Positions 16,878 through 25,075 of a stretch of DNA of 64,000 nucleotides are shown here, one piece after another. The position numbers and the translations under genes are program-made. Position 1 is the stretch's first letter. Every line of letters begins with the position of its first letter. Location of the stretch: contig JAYONB010000001.1 in NCBI GenBank assembly GCA_038121105.1, positions 310,001 to 374,000 on the forward strand. Reading direction: 5' to 3'. The notes beneath the pieces were generated by a model. That model was not told where the DNA came from, did no database searches, and worked only from the letters and a program-made list of their open reading frames with translations. Source of the stretch: CALJDF01 sp038121105 (GTDB lineage: Bacteria > Pseudomonadota > Alphaproteobacteria > SHVP01).

Positions 16878-16996
16878 TGCTTCGTTCTTTCCGTTTGCAC
16901 CCCCAGCCCGACCGGAGCGCAGACTAAACGGATCACAAGCCGTTGTCCTGCCTCGTCTTGCGATTTCGGCGCGGCCAATCGGTGTAGACTGCGCCC

Positions 16997-17551
16997 ATGA
17001 TTCGTCTTCGCCCCGGCGCCTACGAAGATGCCGCCGCCCTTGCCCAGGTCCATGTCGCGACCTGGCGCGACGCCTATGCCGGGATACTACCCACGGACAT
17101 GCTGGTACGGATGTCGGTGGACCGCCAGATGCGCTATTGGCGCACCGCACTGATGCGCCGCCGGGCGAACGAAGCCATCACGGTGGCGACGGTCGACGAG
17201 ACATTGGTCGGGTTCGGCACCTGCGGCCCCGCGCGCGGCCGCGACGCCGTGCGGACAGGCGAAGTGCAAATGCTTTATGTCGACAACGACTATCAGGAAC
17301 GTGGCTTGGGCCGGGCACTGCTGCGCGCTTTGTTTGCCGCGCTGCGGCGACATCGCATGGACCGCGCGGTCATCTGGGTCGTGGCGCAGAACCCGGCACG
17401 GTTTTTTTACGAGGCGATGGGCGGAACTATGCATGCCGAACGATCCGAACGATTGTGGAACGCCGATATCGCGACCTTGAGCTATGTATGGGAAGACTTG
17501 GACGCCACGATCCAAGCGCTGGACAATCGCATTGCACGGGTAAACCGCTAA
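16997..17551 (+). CDS. GNAT-family N-acetyltransferase
   Basis: A 184-residue acetyl-CoA-dependent acyltransferase. The N-terminus MIRLRPGAYEDAAALAQVHV is the usual first strand and helix. The acetyl-CoA pyrophosphate-binding motif A is VQMLYVDNDYQERGLGRALL (R/Q-x-x-G-x-G/A type), and NPARFFYEAMGG is the motif B tyrosine region. It resembles RimI-like and small-molecule acetyltransferases; the acceptor cannot be inferred. It is 3 bases upstream of the fatty acid hydroxylase-like gene and so is probably co-transcribed with it. Confidence 0.87.
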   Translation: MIRLRPGAYEDAAALAQVHVATWRDAYAGILPTDMLVRMSVDRQMRYWRTALMRRRANEAITVATVDETLVGFGTCGPARGRDAVRTGEVQMLYVDNDYQERGLGRALLRALFAALRRHRMDRAVIWVVAQNPARFFYEAMGGTMHAERSERLWNADIATLSYVWEDLDATIQALDNRIARVNR

Positions 17552-17554
17552 GAG

Positions 17555-18394
17555 ATGACCGAGTTTTTACAGACCCACGAACCGACGATTCGACTGGGCT
17601 TTTTTATCGGCGTTCTGGTGGCGATGGCGCTTTGGGAGATGATCGCGCCGCGGCGCAACGACGTCACGCGCCTTGTCCGATGGACCAGCAACCTGGGGAT
17701 CGTCGTGGTCAACACCGTGGTGTTGCGCTTGGTGTTTCCCGCAGCCGCAGTGGGCTTCGCGGCCTGGGCCGAAACCCAAGGGTGGGGGCTTTTCAACGCG
17801 GTAGGGGCGCCGTTTTGGCTGGCCTTTGCCTTATCGCTCGCGGCGCTCGACTTCGCGATCTACATCCAACACGTGATGTTCCACGCGGTGCCGGCGCTGT
17901 GGCGGCTGCACCGCATGCATCACGCCGATCTCGGGTTCGACGTGACGACGGGCCTACGTTTTCATCCGATCGAGATATTGCTGTCGATGGGCTTCAAGAT
18001 CGTCGTCCTTGCCGCGCTCGGCGCGCCGGCGGCGGCGGTACTGGTGTTCGAGGTCGTGCTCAACGCGACCGCGATGTTCAACCATGGCAACGTGCGCATG
18101 CCGCACCGGCTCGATGCGCTGCTGCGTCTTTTCGTGGTGACGCCGGATATGCACCGGGTGCACCACTCGATCGTACCGGCAGAAACCAACAGCAACTTCG
18201 GGTTCAACATTCCGTGGTGGGATCGGCTGTGCGGCACCTATCGCGCACAGCCGGCGGCGGGACACGACGGCATGACGATCGGCATCGAACAGTTCCGCAC
18301 CGCGCGCGATCAGTGGCTCGATCGGATGTTGGTGCAGCCCGCGATCGGGCCCGCGTCGGGCTACCCGATCAACCGCAACGCGCCTTCGGACTAG
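17555..18394 (+). CDS. sterol desaturase/fatty acid hydroxylase superfamily membrane enzyme
   Basis: A 279-residue integral membrane di-iron enzyme. Hydrophobic spans occur at about residues 12-30, 45-65 and 85-105. The histidine motifs that bind iron are present: HVMFH (HX3H), HRMHH (HX2HH) and HRVHHS, plus a His in FNHGNVRMPH. The family hydroxylates or desaturates lipids, sterols or carotenoids at the membrane with O2. The substrate is unknown. It begins 3 bases after the GNAT gene stop and overlaps the convergent flavin reductase gene by 4 bases at the stops. Confidence 0.9.
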   Translation: MTEFLQTHEPTIRLGFFIGVLVAMALWEMIAPRRNDVTRLVRWTSNLGIVVVNTVVLRLVFPAAAVGFAAWAETQGWGLFNAVGAPFWLAFALSLAALDFAIYIQHVMFHAVPALWRLHRMHHADLGFDVTTGLRFHPIEILLSMGFKIVVLAALGAPAAAVLVFEVVLNATAMFNHGNVRMPHRLDALLRLFVVTPDMHRVHHSIVPAETNSNFGFNIPWWDRLCGTYRAQPAAGHDGMTIGIEQFRTARDQWLDRMLVQPAIGPASGYPINRNAPSD

Positions 18395-18892
18395 CCGCCG
18401 TAGAAAACCTTTTCGCCGAGGTCCTTCATTTCGAGAACCGCTTCGTCGGGCCGCCCTTCGATTTCGGACGACAAACCGGCGTGCGTGATCTCGCCCACGA
18501 AAATGTGGTGGTCGCCCTGCTCCACTACCTCGACGATCTTGCACTCCACCCACGCCGGGGCGTTCTCTAGAACCGGCGCCCCGTTGTCGCCGCTACGATA
18601 GGGCTCGCCGTTGATGGTATTGCCGTCGCGCTGGGCCGGTTTGAAGAATGCGAACGCCGGCCCCTGCTGGCCCTTGCCTAAAATGTTGAGGGCAAATCCC
18701 CCTGCCGCGCGACTGAGCCCGTAGGCGCCCGAATCGGTCTTAACGCCGACCGCAAGCAAAGGCGGGTTGAACGAGGTTTGGGTCACCCAATTGACCGTGG
18801 CGGCCGCGACCTCGCCGTCGTGTTCGGCCGTCATCACATAAAGCCCCTAGGGGATCATCCTGAGTGCGGTTTTTTTTGCTGTCGTCGTCCAT
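18391..18892 (-). pseudogene. flavin reductase-like gene with frameshift and in-frame amber codon
   Basis: The conserved part encodes an FMN-binding flavin reductase-like domain: AATVNWVTQTSFNPPLLAVG, SRAAGGFALNILGKGQ, WVECKIVEVVEQGDHHIFVG. The natural start is the ATG at 18892, with a GAGAGGAG site. From there the frame is broken by one extra base in a run of eight (18880-18887). After correcting this, an amber TAG (18847-18849) stands where the family has Tyr in the MIPYGLYVMTA motif. The total of 502 bases is one more than 167 codons. Translation could begin internally at 18837 or 18834, but no ribosome-binding site is visible and about 20 N-terminal residues would be lost. It is either a pseudogene or affected by sequence error. 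Confidence 0.8.
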
Positions 18893-19004
18893 GGTGCGTC
18901 TCCTCTCTCGTTCAAACGCGGTTTATGCCTGGTTCGGCGCGATCCCGAAACCCTAGGAAAGCTGCGCCTGTGCAGCCGGGTTAAGGGAATCTTTACCCTC
19001 TTCG

Positions 19005-19030
19005 TTAACCATAGTCCTAAGCATGGTTAA
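19005..19030. promoter_or_regulatory. TTAACCAT inverted repeat upstream of a small gene
   Basis: TTAACCAT (19005-19012) and ATGGTTAA (19023-19030) form a perfect 8-base inverted repeat with a 10-base spacer. The octamer resembles half of the alphaproteobacterial CtrA site (TTAA-N7-TTAA), though the full spacing is not met. It could be an operator for the gene at 19098. Confidence 0.35.
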
Positions 19031-19061
19031 TGACGATGGCGGGTCGCCGAGAGATCCGCCG

Positions 19062-19082
19062 GGGGCCTTAGAAAAAGGCCCC
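19062..19082 (+). other. leader hairpin next to the ribosome-binding site
   Basis: GGGGCCTT (19062-19069) pairs with AAGGCCCC (19075-19082) around a 5-base loop, ending 3 bases before the GGAGGAG ribosome-binding site of the gene at 19098. This could tune translation or protect the transcript 5' end. Confidence 0.45.
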
Positions 19083-19097
19083 ACGGAGGAGAAACCG

Positions 19098-19331
19098 ATG
19101 GGCGAGACGCTCGGACTGACGACCCCGACCTATTCCCGCCAGGCGCGCCATACCCCCCAGGCGGCGCTGCAGACCCAAGAAGAGCATAGCGCGATCGCGG
19201 GTCATACCGGCCCCCTCGCCCCGCCGCCGGCGGTGATCCTGGCGGGCGCGCTGGCCAAAATGAACCTTTTCGAAGCACGTCCGCGGCGGGTCGAACCGGT
19301 CCACGGCTGCGCCGTCGGGCTGTTGGTTTAG
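19098..19331 (+). CDS. hypothetical 77-residue protein
   Basis: I do not recognise this protein. A strong GGAGGAG site precedes the ATG at 19098. An upstream in-frame ATG at 19023 lies in the inverted repeat and is rejected. The product MGETLGLTTPTYSRQARHTP is followed by a Gln/His/Pro-rich middle and a C-terminal part with LAPPPAVILAGALAKMNLF. It has no signal peptide or clear membrane span. It is preceded by a leader hairpin and a palindromic site, which together suggest it is really expressed. The next gene, coding for a Rap1a-like exported protein, lies 80 bases downstream in the same direction. Confidence 0.5.
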   Translation: MGETLGLTTPTYSRQARHTPQAALQTQEEHSAIAGHTGPLAPPPAVILAGALAKMNLFEARPRRVEPVHGCAVGLLV

Positions 19332-19411
19332 ATCGCGAGATATCGTCCCGCTTGCATCGGCCCCGGGCGAGCGGCACGATTCGTAAGGATCGCGTTTTCA
19401 GGGGATACCGC

Positions 19412-19765
19412 ATGTTCGTTCGACATTTGTTGCCGGCCGCCCTCGCCGGCGTTTTCGTGTTCGCCATCACGCCAAGCCATGCCGATGCCGCATTGATGGA
19501 CGGCAAGAATCTGCTCAATGCCTGCACGCAGCCCTCCGGCTCGGCCCGGCGCAGCATTTGTTTGGGCTATGTCGCGGCGATCGCCGACGCCCTGGCCGAA
19601 CAAGGCGTCGGCAAACGCAAGGCCTGTTTCGGCAAAGACGCCAAACTATCGGCGATGCGCGACGCGGTCGTAGCGCATGTGCAGAAACAGAAAGAGAAGA
19701 CAGGCCCCGAACCGGCCAGCGATGCCGTCACGGTGGCGTTGGTAAACCAGTTTTCCTGCCGCTAG
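19412..19765 (+). CDS. exported Rap1a/Tai-like protein
   Basis: A 117-residue protein with a signal peptide (MFVRHLLPAALAGVFVFAIT, cleaved near SHADA). The mature part has the Rap1a/Tai pattern: MDGKNLLNACTQPSG, then CLGYVAAIADAL, KACFGKDAKLSAMRDAVVAHV, and a final LVNQFSC. The four cysteines are spaced for two disulfides. In Serratia, Rap proteins neutralise type VI secretion amidases, but most members occur without such a system. No T6SS gene is visible here, so an immunity role is only a possibility. A start further upstream would remove the signal peptide position. Confidence 0.65.
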   Translation: MFVRHLLPAALAGVFVFAITPSHADAALMDGKNLLNACTQPSGSARRSICLGYVAAIADALAEQGVGKRKACFGKDAKLSAMRDAVVAHVQKQKEKTGPEPASDAVTVALVNQFSCR

Positions 19766-19803
19766 CTATTTCTCGATCCGCTTCGCGGTCCCCATGGGGT
19801 GAC

Positions 19804-20223
19804 ATGCGGCAATTCCAAGAAACGCTCACGGTGCGCGCACCGCGCCCAGGTTTGCATGACATCACCCGCGAGGTGGTGGCTTGCGCCGCGCAGAGCGGTA
19901 TTGCGACAGGGATGCTGACGCTGTTTATCCATCACACCTCGGCCTCTCTCACTATTCAGGAGAATGCCGACCCGGACGTACTCCGCGACCTGGAGGACTT
20001 TATGGTGTCGCTGGCGCCGGAAAGCGCGACGCGTTACCGGCACACCGCAGAAGGCGCCGACGACATGCCCGCGCATCTGCGCACCGCCCTCACCCAAACC
20101 AGCTTGAACGTGCCGATGCGGGACGGCGAGATGGCCTTGGGCACATGGCAGGGCATCTACCTGTTCGAACATCGGCGACGGCCGCAGGCGCGACAGGTAA
20201 CGGTGCATGTGGTGGGGGACTAA
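19804..20223 (+). CDS. yjbQ: YjbQ family (UPF0047) protein
   Basis: A 139-residue protein of the YjbQ family, a small trimeric beta-sandwich. The signature LFIHHTSASLTIQENADPDV is complete, followed by DLEDFMVSLAP, YRHTAEGADDMPAHLRTAL, and the C-terminal LGTWQGIYLFEHRRRP. Some members show thiamin-phosphate synthase side activity, but the true role is unsettled. The ATG at 19804 gives the usual length. It is in a run of plus-strand genes, 38 bases after the Rap1a-like gene. Confidence 0.92.
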   Translation: MRQFQETLTVRAPRPGLHDITREVVACAAQSGIATGMLTLFIHHTSASLTIQENADPDVLRDLEDFMVSLAPESATRYRHTAEGADDMPAHLRTALTQTSLNVPMRDGEMALGTWQGIYLFEHRRRPQARQVTVHVVGD

Positions 20224-20296
20224 GCCTAACGGTATCGGGTGAGAAAAAGCGGGCCTCGCCCCGGCATAGTGTGCGGCAAGGGAAATTGAGGGGATC

Positions 20297-22618
20297 ATGG
20301 ACATGGCGACATTCCGGAATATGCGCACGTCAACGCCGCGGCAGTGGCTGGTCGCGGTAGCCGCAACACTTGTCCTCGCCGCGTGCGGCGGCGGCGGTGG
20401 TGGGAGTGGTGGTGGCGGCGGCGGCGGCACCACCAACTTCAACACGGCGGAATTTCAGGCCAATTACGGGTTGTCGAAGATCGGCGCGCTGACCGCCTAC
20501 AACAATAACGGCACCGGATCGGGCATTACGGTCGCGGTCGTCGATACCGGCATCGACGTCAACAACGCGGAATTCTCGGGCGCGATCGCGGCGGCAAGCA
20601 CGGACATCGTCACCAACAACAAGACCTTTCTGCAAGACCCCTCGACGTCGGGGCACGGCACGGCCGTGGCGGGCGTAATTGGCGCTCGGCGGAATTCCGC
20701 GGGTACGCATGGCGTCGCGTTCAACAGCACTATTCTCGCCATTCGCACCGACACCGTTGGTTCGTGCTTCACCAGCTGCACGTTTACCGACGACAATATC
20801 GCGAAGGCCATCAACCATGCGGTGAGCAACGGCGCCCGCGTCATCAACATCAGTCTTGGCGGTTCCTCGGCGCCGAATACGGCGCTTCAGAACGCGCTAC
20901 AGAACGCCGTGAACAATAATGTTGCGGTGATTGCGGCAGCCGGCAATTCCGGCGGTTCGGAGGCATTATTCACCGCACGCCTCGCGAACTGCACCGGTGG
21001 CGGTGGCCTGTGCAACGGGTTCAACGCCCAGGGCAAGATGATCGCCGTCGGTGCGACCGACCAATCCAACGCGATCGCATCTTTCAGCAACCGCGCCGGC
21101 GATACCGCCAGCGGGTTTTTAGTCGCACCCGGCGTCGGCATCGTTACGACCAACCTGTTGTCGCTGGGCGGTGGCACGCGCACCGTGAACGGCACGTCGT
21201 TCGCCGCGCCGCATGTCGCCGGCGCCCTCGCCGTGGTGATGCAGCGTTTTCCGACGATGACGACCGCACAGGCGGTATCGTTGTTGTTCACGAGCGCGAC
21301 GGACTTGGGCGCAAACGGCACCGACACGACGTTCGGTCGCGGCTTGCTCAACCTTGCCGGCGCGTTTCAGTCGCAAGGGCTGACGTCGCTGCCGACGGGC
21401 AACAAGATCGGCGACAGCAGCGAGGACCTGCGGGCTAGCGCCCTCACCTTGGGGCCGGCCTTCGGCAATGCATTGCAAAGCAAAGCGTTTCTTAGTCAAG
21501 CGATCGTCCTCGACGCGTTCGACCGCCCCTTCAACACCGACTTACGCAATGTGGTTCAGAACGCGACCGTCGATCCTGGCGTCGCCGGCTTCATCGCCGC
21601 CCCGCCGGGAGACGTGCGGCGAATCGCCACCGGGTCGTCGGGCTCGCTTGCGTTGACGATGGGCCCCGCCATCGAGAACCGCGAGGATCTGTTGGACTTC
21701 GGCAACGTGGCCCCGCCACGCGACGCCCAAACCGTGCAATCCGCATTCTACCAAGGACATATCGGCAGCGATGTCGGCGTGTCGCTCGCGCTTAACGCGT
21801 CGAGCACCGAGTTGTTCGACGACGTCGCGCGCTTTGCCGGCGCGGCGAGTCCGTTCGTCGGGCTCGAATTCGTCAACGCGCCGCAACTTTCGTTGGTCGG
21901 CAAAGGCGACGGCGGCGGGGCAAGCTACCGGCTCGATGACCGCACGCGGATCAGTCTGGGGTTCATGGAAACCGAGACCGACCCGTTTACCGATCAAGGC
22001 GGCGACAGCTTGATCCAAGCATCGCTGACGCACGGTCTGTCGTTCGGCCCGGTGCTGCGGGTCGGCGTCGGCTTTGCGCAGGAAAACGCGGCGATGTTCA
22101 ATTCGACCTCAAGCGGCGCGTTCGGCGCGATAGGCGACAGCGAAAGTACGTTTGTCACTTTCGGGGCGTCGGTCCCGGTGAGCGCGACGCTCGCGGCGCA
22201 CGCCAGCTATACCGCCGCCCAGGCCGACGTGCTGTATGCCGGCGATGGGTATCTCAACAATTGGAGCTCGGTGCTGGCGAATGCGTTTTCGTTCGGGCTG
22301 ACGCAGTCGGACCTGTTCCAGCGCGGCGATCGCGCCGGGTTGGCGGTGTACCAGCCGCTGCGGGTTTATGGCGCGCAAGCCGACCTAACGATCCCGGTGG
22401 GCACCGAGCCCGTGCCCGGTGGCGCCATTCACTATCAAAGCGAGCGCGTCGACGTCACGCCGACAGGACGGGAAATCGATCTGCAATTGGCCTATCGTTG
22501 GCACCCGACCCGTACGATCAACGCCGCGACCTATGGCGTAATGATGGTGAACCCCGGCCACGACAACAGCGCTAAACCGGCATTTGGTACAGGGATTAGA
22601 CTATGGCTCGATTTCTAA
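20297..22618 (+). CDS. S8 subtilisin-like serine protease with probable autotransporter barrel and lipoprotein signal
   Basis: A 773-residue exported protease. The N-terminus carries a lipobox (LVLAAC) followed by two Gly runs. The catalytic triad is visible: Asp in TVAVVDTGID (about residue 83), His in SGHGTAVAGVIG (about 121) and Ser in GTSFAAPHVAG (about 303), with the oxyanion Asn in IAAAGNSGG. From about residue 380 to the end the sequence is beta-rich with alternating hydrophobic residues and ends in LWLDF, typical of an outer-membrane barrel. So the protease domain is probably displayed at the surface by type V secretion. The start has GAGGGGATC upstream. The next gene overlaps its end by 16 bases. 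Confidence 0.88.
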   Translation: MDMATFRNMRTSTPRQWLVAVAATLVLAACGGGGGGSGGGGGGGTTNFNTAEFQANYGLSKIGALTAYNNNGTGSGITVAVVDTGIDVNNAEFSGAIAAASTDIVTNNKTFLQDPSTSGHGTAVAGVIGARRNSAGTHGVAFNSTILAIRTDTVGSCFTSCTFTDDNIAKAINHAVSNGARVINISLGGSSAPNTALQNALQNAVNNNVAVIAAAGNSGGSEALFTARLANCTGGGGLCNGFNAQGKMIAVGATDQSNAIASFSNRAGDTASGFLVAPGVGIVTTNLLSLGGGTRTVNGTSFAAPHVAGALAVVMQRFPTMTTAQAVSLLFTSATDLGANGTDTTFGRGLLNLAGAFQSQGLTSLPTGNKIGDSSEDLRASALTLGPAFGNALQSKAFLSQAIVLDAFDRPFNTDLRNVVQNATVDPGVAGFIAAPPGDVRRIATGSSGSLALTMGPAIENREDLLDFGNVAPPRDAQTVQSAFYQGHIGSDVGVSLALNASSTELFDDVARFAGAASPFVGLEFVNAPQLSLVGKGDGGGASYRLDDRTRISLGFMETETDPFTDQGGDSLIQASLTHGLSFGPVLRVGVGFAQENAAMFNSTSSGAFGAIGDSESTFVTFGASVPVSATLAAHASYTAAQADVLYAGDGYLNNWSSVLANAFSFGLTQSDLFQRGDRAGLAVYQPLRVYGAQADLTIPVGTEPVPGGAIHYQSERVDVTPTGREIDLQLAYRWHPTRTINAATYGVMMVNPGHDNSAKPAFGTGIRLWLDF

Positions 22619-22914
22619 ACTTGGTTGGGGCGACGGCGCTGGCCGCGACTTTGGTGGCGTGCGGGGGCGAATCCATGAGTAGCGATACCGGCGAAAAAGC
22701 CGGAGCAACCCCGGCAACGTCTGCCGCCGAGGTGCCCGAAGGGGCCATCGCGGTGGGCGATGACGTCTACATGGTGCCGATCGCCAAGGACGACACGGGC
22801 TGCATGATGTATCGCGCGTTCTCGCCCACTAAAGCGGTCATACAGGCGATTCACTACCGCACCGAGGACGATCGCTTCGTCATGAACAAGGACGAGGCGG
22901 CCTGTTCGGAATGA
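22603..22914 (+). CDS. small lipoprotein overlapping the S8 protease gene
   Basis: A 103-residue protein with a lipoprotein signal (ATALAATLVACGGES). The rest is a short acidic linker followed by a compact domain with VGDDVYMVPIAKDDTGCMMY and RTEDDRFVMNKDEAACSE, containing two Cys that could pair. Its ATG lies inside the protease gene, 16 bases before that gene's end, so translation is probably coupled. I do not recognise the family. A role as chaperone, inhibitor or partner of the protease is inferred only from the overlap. Confidence 0.7.
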   Translation: MARFLNLVGATALAATLVACGGESMSSDTGEKAGATPATSAAEVPEGAIAVGDDVYMVPIAKDDTGCMMYRAFSPTKAVIQAIHYRTEDDRFVMNKDEAACSE

Positions 22915-23062
22915 CGCGATTTGGGCGGTGCAACGGCGTGCGTCGCGAAGGATCGCAAGGCGCGCGCCACCGGGACTTGGTCAGCGCGATCCAGTCGACT
23001 CGACTCGGTCGCGGTCTGCGCGGCAAGTCGTCGCCGGACGTCGGCACGTAGATGGACGCTGC

Positions 23063-23920
23063 CTAGCGCGCCGCGATCTGAAATCCGGCGGGCGTTACAC
23101 GAAGTGTGATGGGCCAAGCGCCTTTGATGCCGCGCGCGGCGAAGTCGCGCTTAACGGCGGATAGGTCGGCATCGGCATAAGGACCGGCAACGACACGGTA
23201 TTGCACGCGGCCCTTTACGGTGGCGGTGACGATGGTGAGGTCGCTATCACCAAGGCGACGGACCTGCGCGGCCGCGCGATCGCGATCGCGAAAGCTACCG
23301 ACCACGAGGTGACGAACGGTTTCGGCGCGCGTCGTCGTGCTCGGCGTCGGCGACACCGGTTTGACCGCCATCTCGGACCGGGGCTCGGCGGTCGTCGTCG
23401 GGGTGGGCGACGGATCGAATGGCATCGCCGTGACGACCTGGCGGGTGCCCGTTGCAGGCCCAAGATCTGGCGAAGGGGCGACGGGGGTCGGGTCATTCCG
23501 CGCCGTGGTCTCGCGCTCGCTGGGATTTTCAAGCGGCGCGGGCAAGGCGATCGGCGCGAGGGAAGCGACTTGGACGGGCTGCACCGGCAACGGGTCGTTG
23601 GCCGGGGCGCGATCGAGCGGTGCGGGGAAGGCGGTGATTTCCTCGGGCCAGGGCGTGCCGGAGGCGTCGGTCGGGCCGGACGCCACTGCGATCGCGCCGT
23701 CGGGCGCCGCAATCTCGGTTTGGCAAATCTGTTCGCCGCGGGTCGCGCGAAACATGATGCAGTCGCGCTGGGAGACCGAGGACAGCGCATGATCGGGCAG
23801 TGTTTTGCCGGTCTGCACCAAACTCACCCCGCTGAGTGCCAGCGAAGCCACGGTCAGGGCCGGTGGGGCGACGCAGGCCGGCAGGGTAAGACAAAACGTG
23901 AGCACGACGATCTTCTTCAT
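23063..23920 (-). CDS. SPOR-domain lipoprotein
   Basis: A 285-residue protein with a lipobox (CLTLPAC) near residue 16, a helical segment, a Cys pair (SQRDCIMF, GEQICQTE), a long Pro/Ala/Thr-rich linker (about 85-205), and a C-terminal SPOR domain: HLVVGSFRDRDRAAAQVRRL, VKGRVQYRVVAGPY. SPOR domains bind denuded glycan strands of septal peptidoglycan, so it probably acts in the periplasm at division sites or in envelope maintenance. It stands alone; the 148 bases downstream and about 255 bases upstream hold no further gene that I can support. Confidence 0.85.
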   Translation of the reverse strand: MKKIVVLTFCLTLPACVAPPALTVASLALSGVSLVQTGKTLPDHALSSVSQRDCIMFRATRGEQICQTEIAAPDGAIAVASGPTDASGTPWPEEITAFPAPLDRAPANDPLPVQPVQVASLAPIALPAPLENPSERETTARNDPTPVAPSPDLGPATGTRQVVTAMPFDPSPTPTTTAEPRSEMAVKPVSPTPSTTTRAETVRHLVVGSFRDRDRAAAQVRRLGDSDLTIVTATVKGRVQYRVVAGPYADADLSAVKRDFAARGIKGAWPITLRVTPAGFQIAAR

Positions 23921-24175
23921 GAACCCAAGGTCTTGTGTCGGGATGCGGACAACGGGCCAGATGTTGAATCATCCGGACTCCTGCGTCCAGAAAAATTTTC
24001 ATTTCAATTCATATTGTTATCGATGGACTCTAAGAAATGAGTCGCGTTTGTTGGAGTACCCCCCTGCGAATCAAGCCTTCCTTGACACGATGATTGCTGC
24101 GGCCCTCAACCCCGCTGGACGGCGGCCCGCCCCTGCCCCATTGTGGCCCGCCCTGCCCCCAGCTTTTGGCCAATA

Positions 24176-25075
24176 ATGAGCACCGACCAAGACCGATCCG
24201 ACATCACCGGCCAGTTCCAAATTTGGGGCGCAACGGTCCTAATCGCGACCTCGTTCCCGGTCGGACAGGCGATCGCCCAGGGGCTCGACCCAGCCGTCTT
24301 GACCTTCCTCCGCTTCGTTATCGCGGCCGCGCTGTTCGCGCCGGTGATTGCGTGGCGCTATGGGCTCAAATGGCCGGGATGGTCGGCCCTGGCGGGATAT
24401 GCCGGAATCAGTTTGTGCATGACCGGGTTTTTCTGGGCGATGTTCGAAGCGCTGCGCTTCACCACCGCCCTGAACACCGGCACGATCTTCGTGCTGATCC
24501 CGTCATTGGCGGCGATCTATAGCTTCTTCCTGCTGGGCGACCGGTTGGGACGATACAAACTGACCGCCCTGGCGCTGGGAGTGATCGGCGCGGTGTGGGT
24601 GATTTTCCGGGGCGACCTCGACCGTCTGTTGGGGCTGCAGTTCAACCGCGGCGACCTGATCTTCCTGGCCGGGTGTTTTTTGATGGCGGGCTACGGGCCG
24701 CTGGTGAAGAAGCTTCACCGCCAAGAGCCGCCCGCCGTGATTTCGTTCTGGTCGGTGGCGACGGGTTGTGTCTGGCTCGCGCTGTTTTCCAACACCAAAC
24801 TGTTCTCGACGGACTGGACCGCGATCGACGCCGGCGTGTGGACCGGCATCATCTATCTCGCGGTGATGACCACGATCTTGAGCACGTTTTTGTTTCAGGC
24901 CGCGGCGATCAAACTGGGCCCCAATCGGGTGGCGGCCTATTACTATCTCAACCCGTTGCTGGTGGTCGTGATCGACTTCGTCGTCGGCAAAGGATTGCCG
25001 CCGCTGCGCATCGTCCCGGGCGTGGTGATCGCCTTGGCGGCGACGTTCGTGTTGGCCCGTGCCGCGCGGCGCTAA
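24176..25075 (+). CDS. EamA/DMT-family transporter
   Basis: About 299 residues with roughly ten predicted membrane spans in two EamA repeats: ATVLIATSFPVGQAIAQGLD to LGVIGAVWVIFRG, and GDLIFLAGCFLMAGYGPLVK to the C-terminus. Family features are AVLTFLRFVIAAALFAPV, TTALNTGTIFVLIPSLAAIY and AAYYYLNPLLVVVIDF. Members usually export metabolites or amino acids, driven by the proton gradient. The start at ATG 24176 has only a weak ribosome-binding site; an alternative GTG lies 11 codons upstream. Its stop overlaps the stop of the convergent ThDP enzyme gene by 4 bases. Confidence 0.88.
   Translation: MSTDQDRSDITGQFQIWGATVLIATSFPVGQAIAQGLDPAVLTFLRFVIAAALFAPVIAWRYGLKWPGWSALAGYAGISLCMTGFFWAMFEALRFTTALNTGTIFVLIPSLAAIYSFFLLGDRLGRYKLTALALGVIGAVWVIFRGDLDRLLGLQFNRGDLIFLAGCFLMAGYGPLVKKLHRQEPPAVISFWSVATGCVWLALFSNTKLFSTDWTAIDAGVWTGIIYLAVMTTILSTFLFQAAAIKLGPNRVAAYYYLNPLLVVVIDFVVGKGLPPLRIVPGVVIALAATFVLARAARR

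Noticed and set aside
19412..19765. Type VI secretion immunity gene
   Set aside because: The Rap1a-like fold fits, but no effector or T6SS component is present, so only the family is reported.
22915..23062. Short plus-strand frames between the lipoprotein and SPOR genes
   Set aside because: Arg/Ser/Ala-rich with no ribosome-binding site or conserved feature.
23921..24175. Possible gene or promoter between the SPOR lipoprotein and EamA genes
   Set aside because: A TTGACA at 24082-24087 has no matching -10 box, and the frames lack support.
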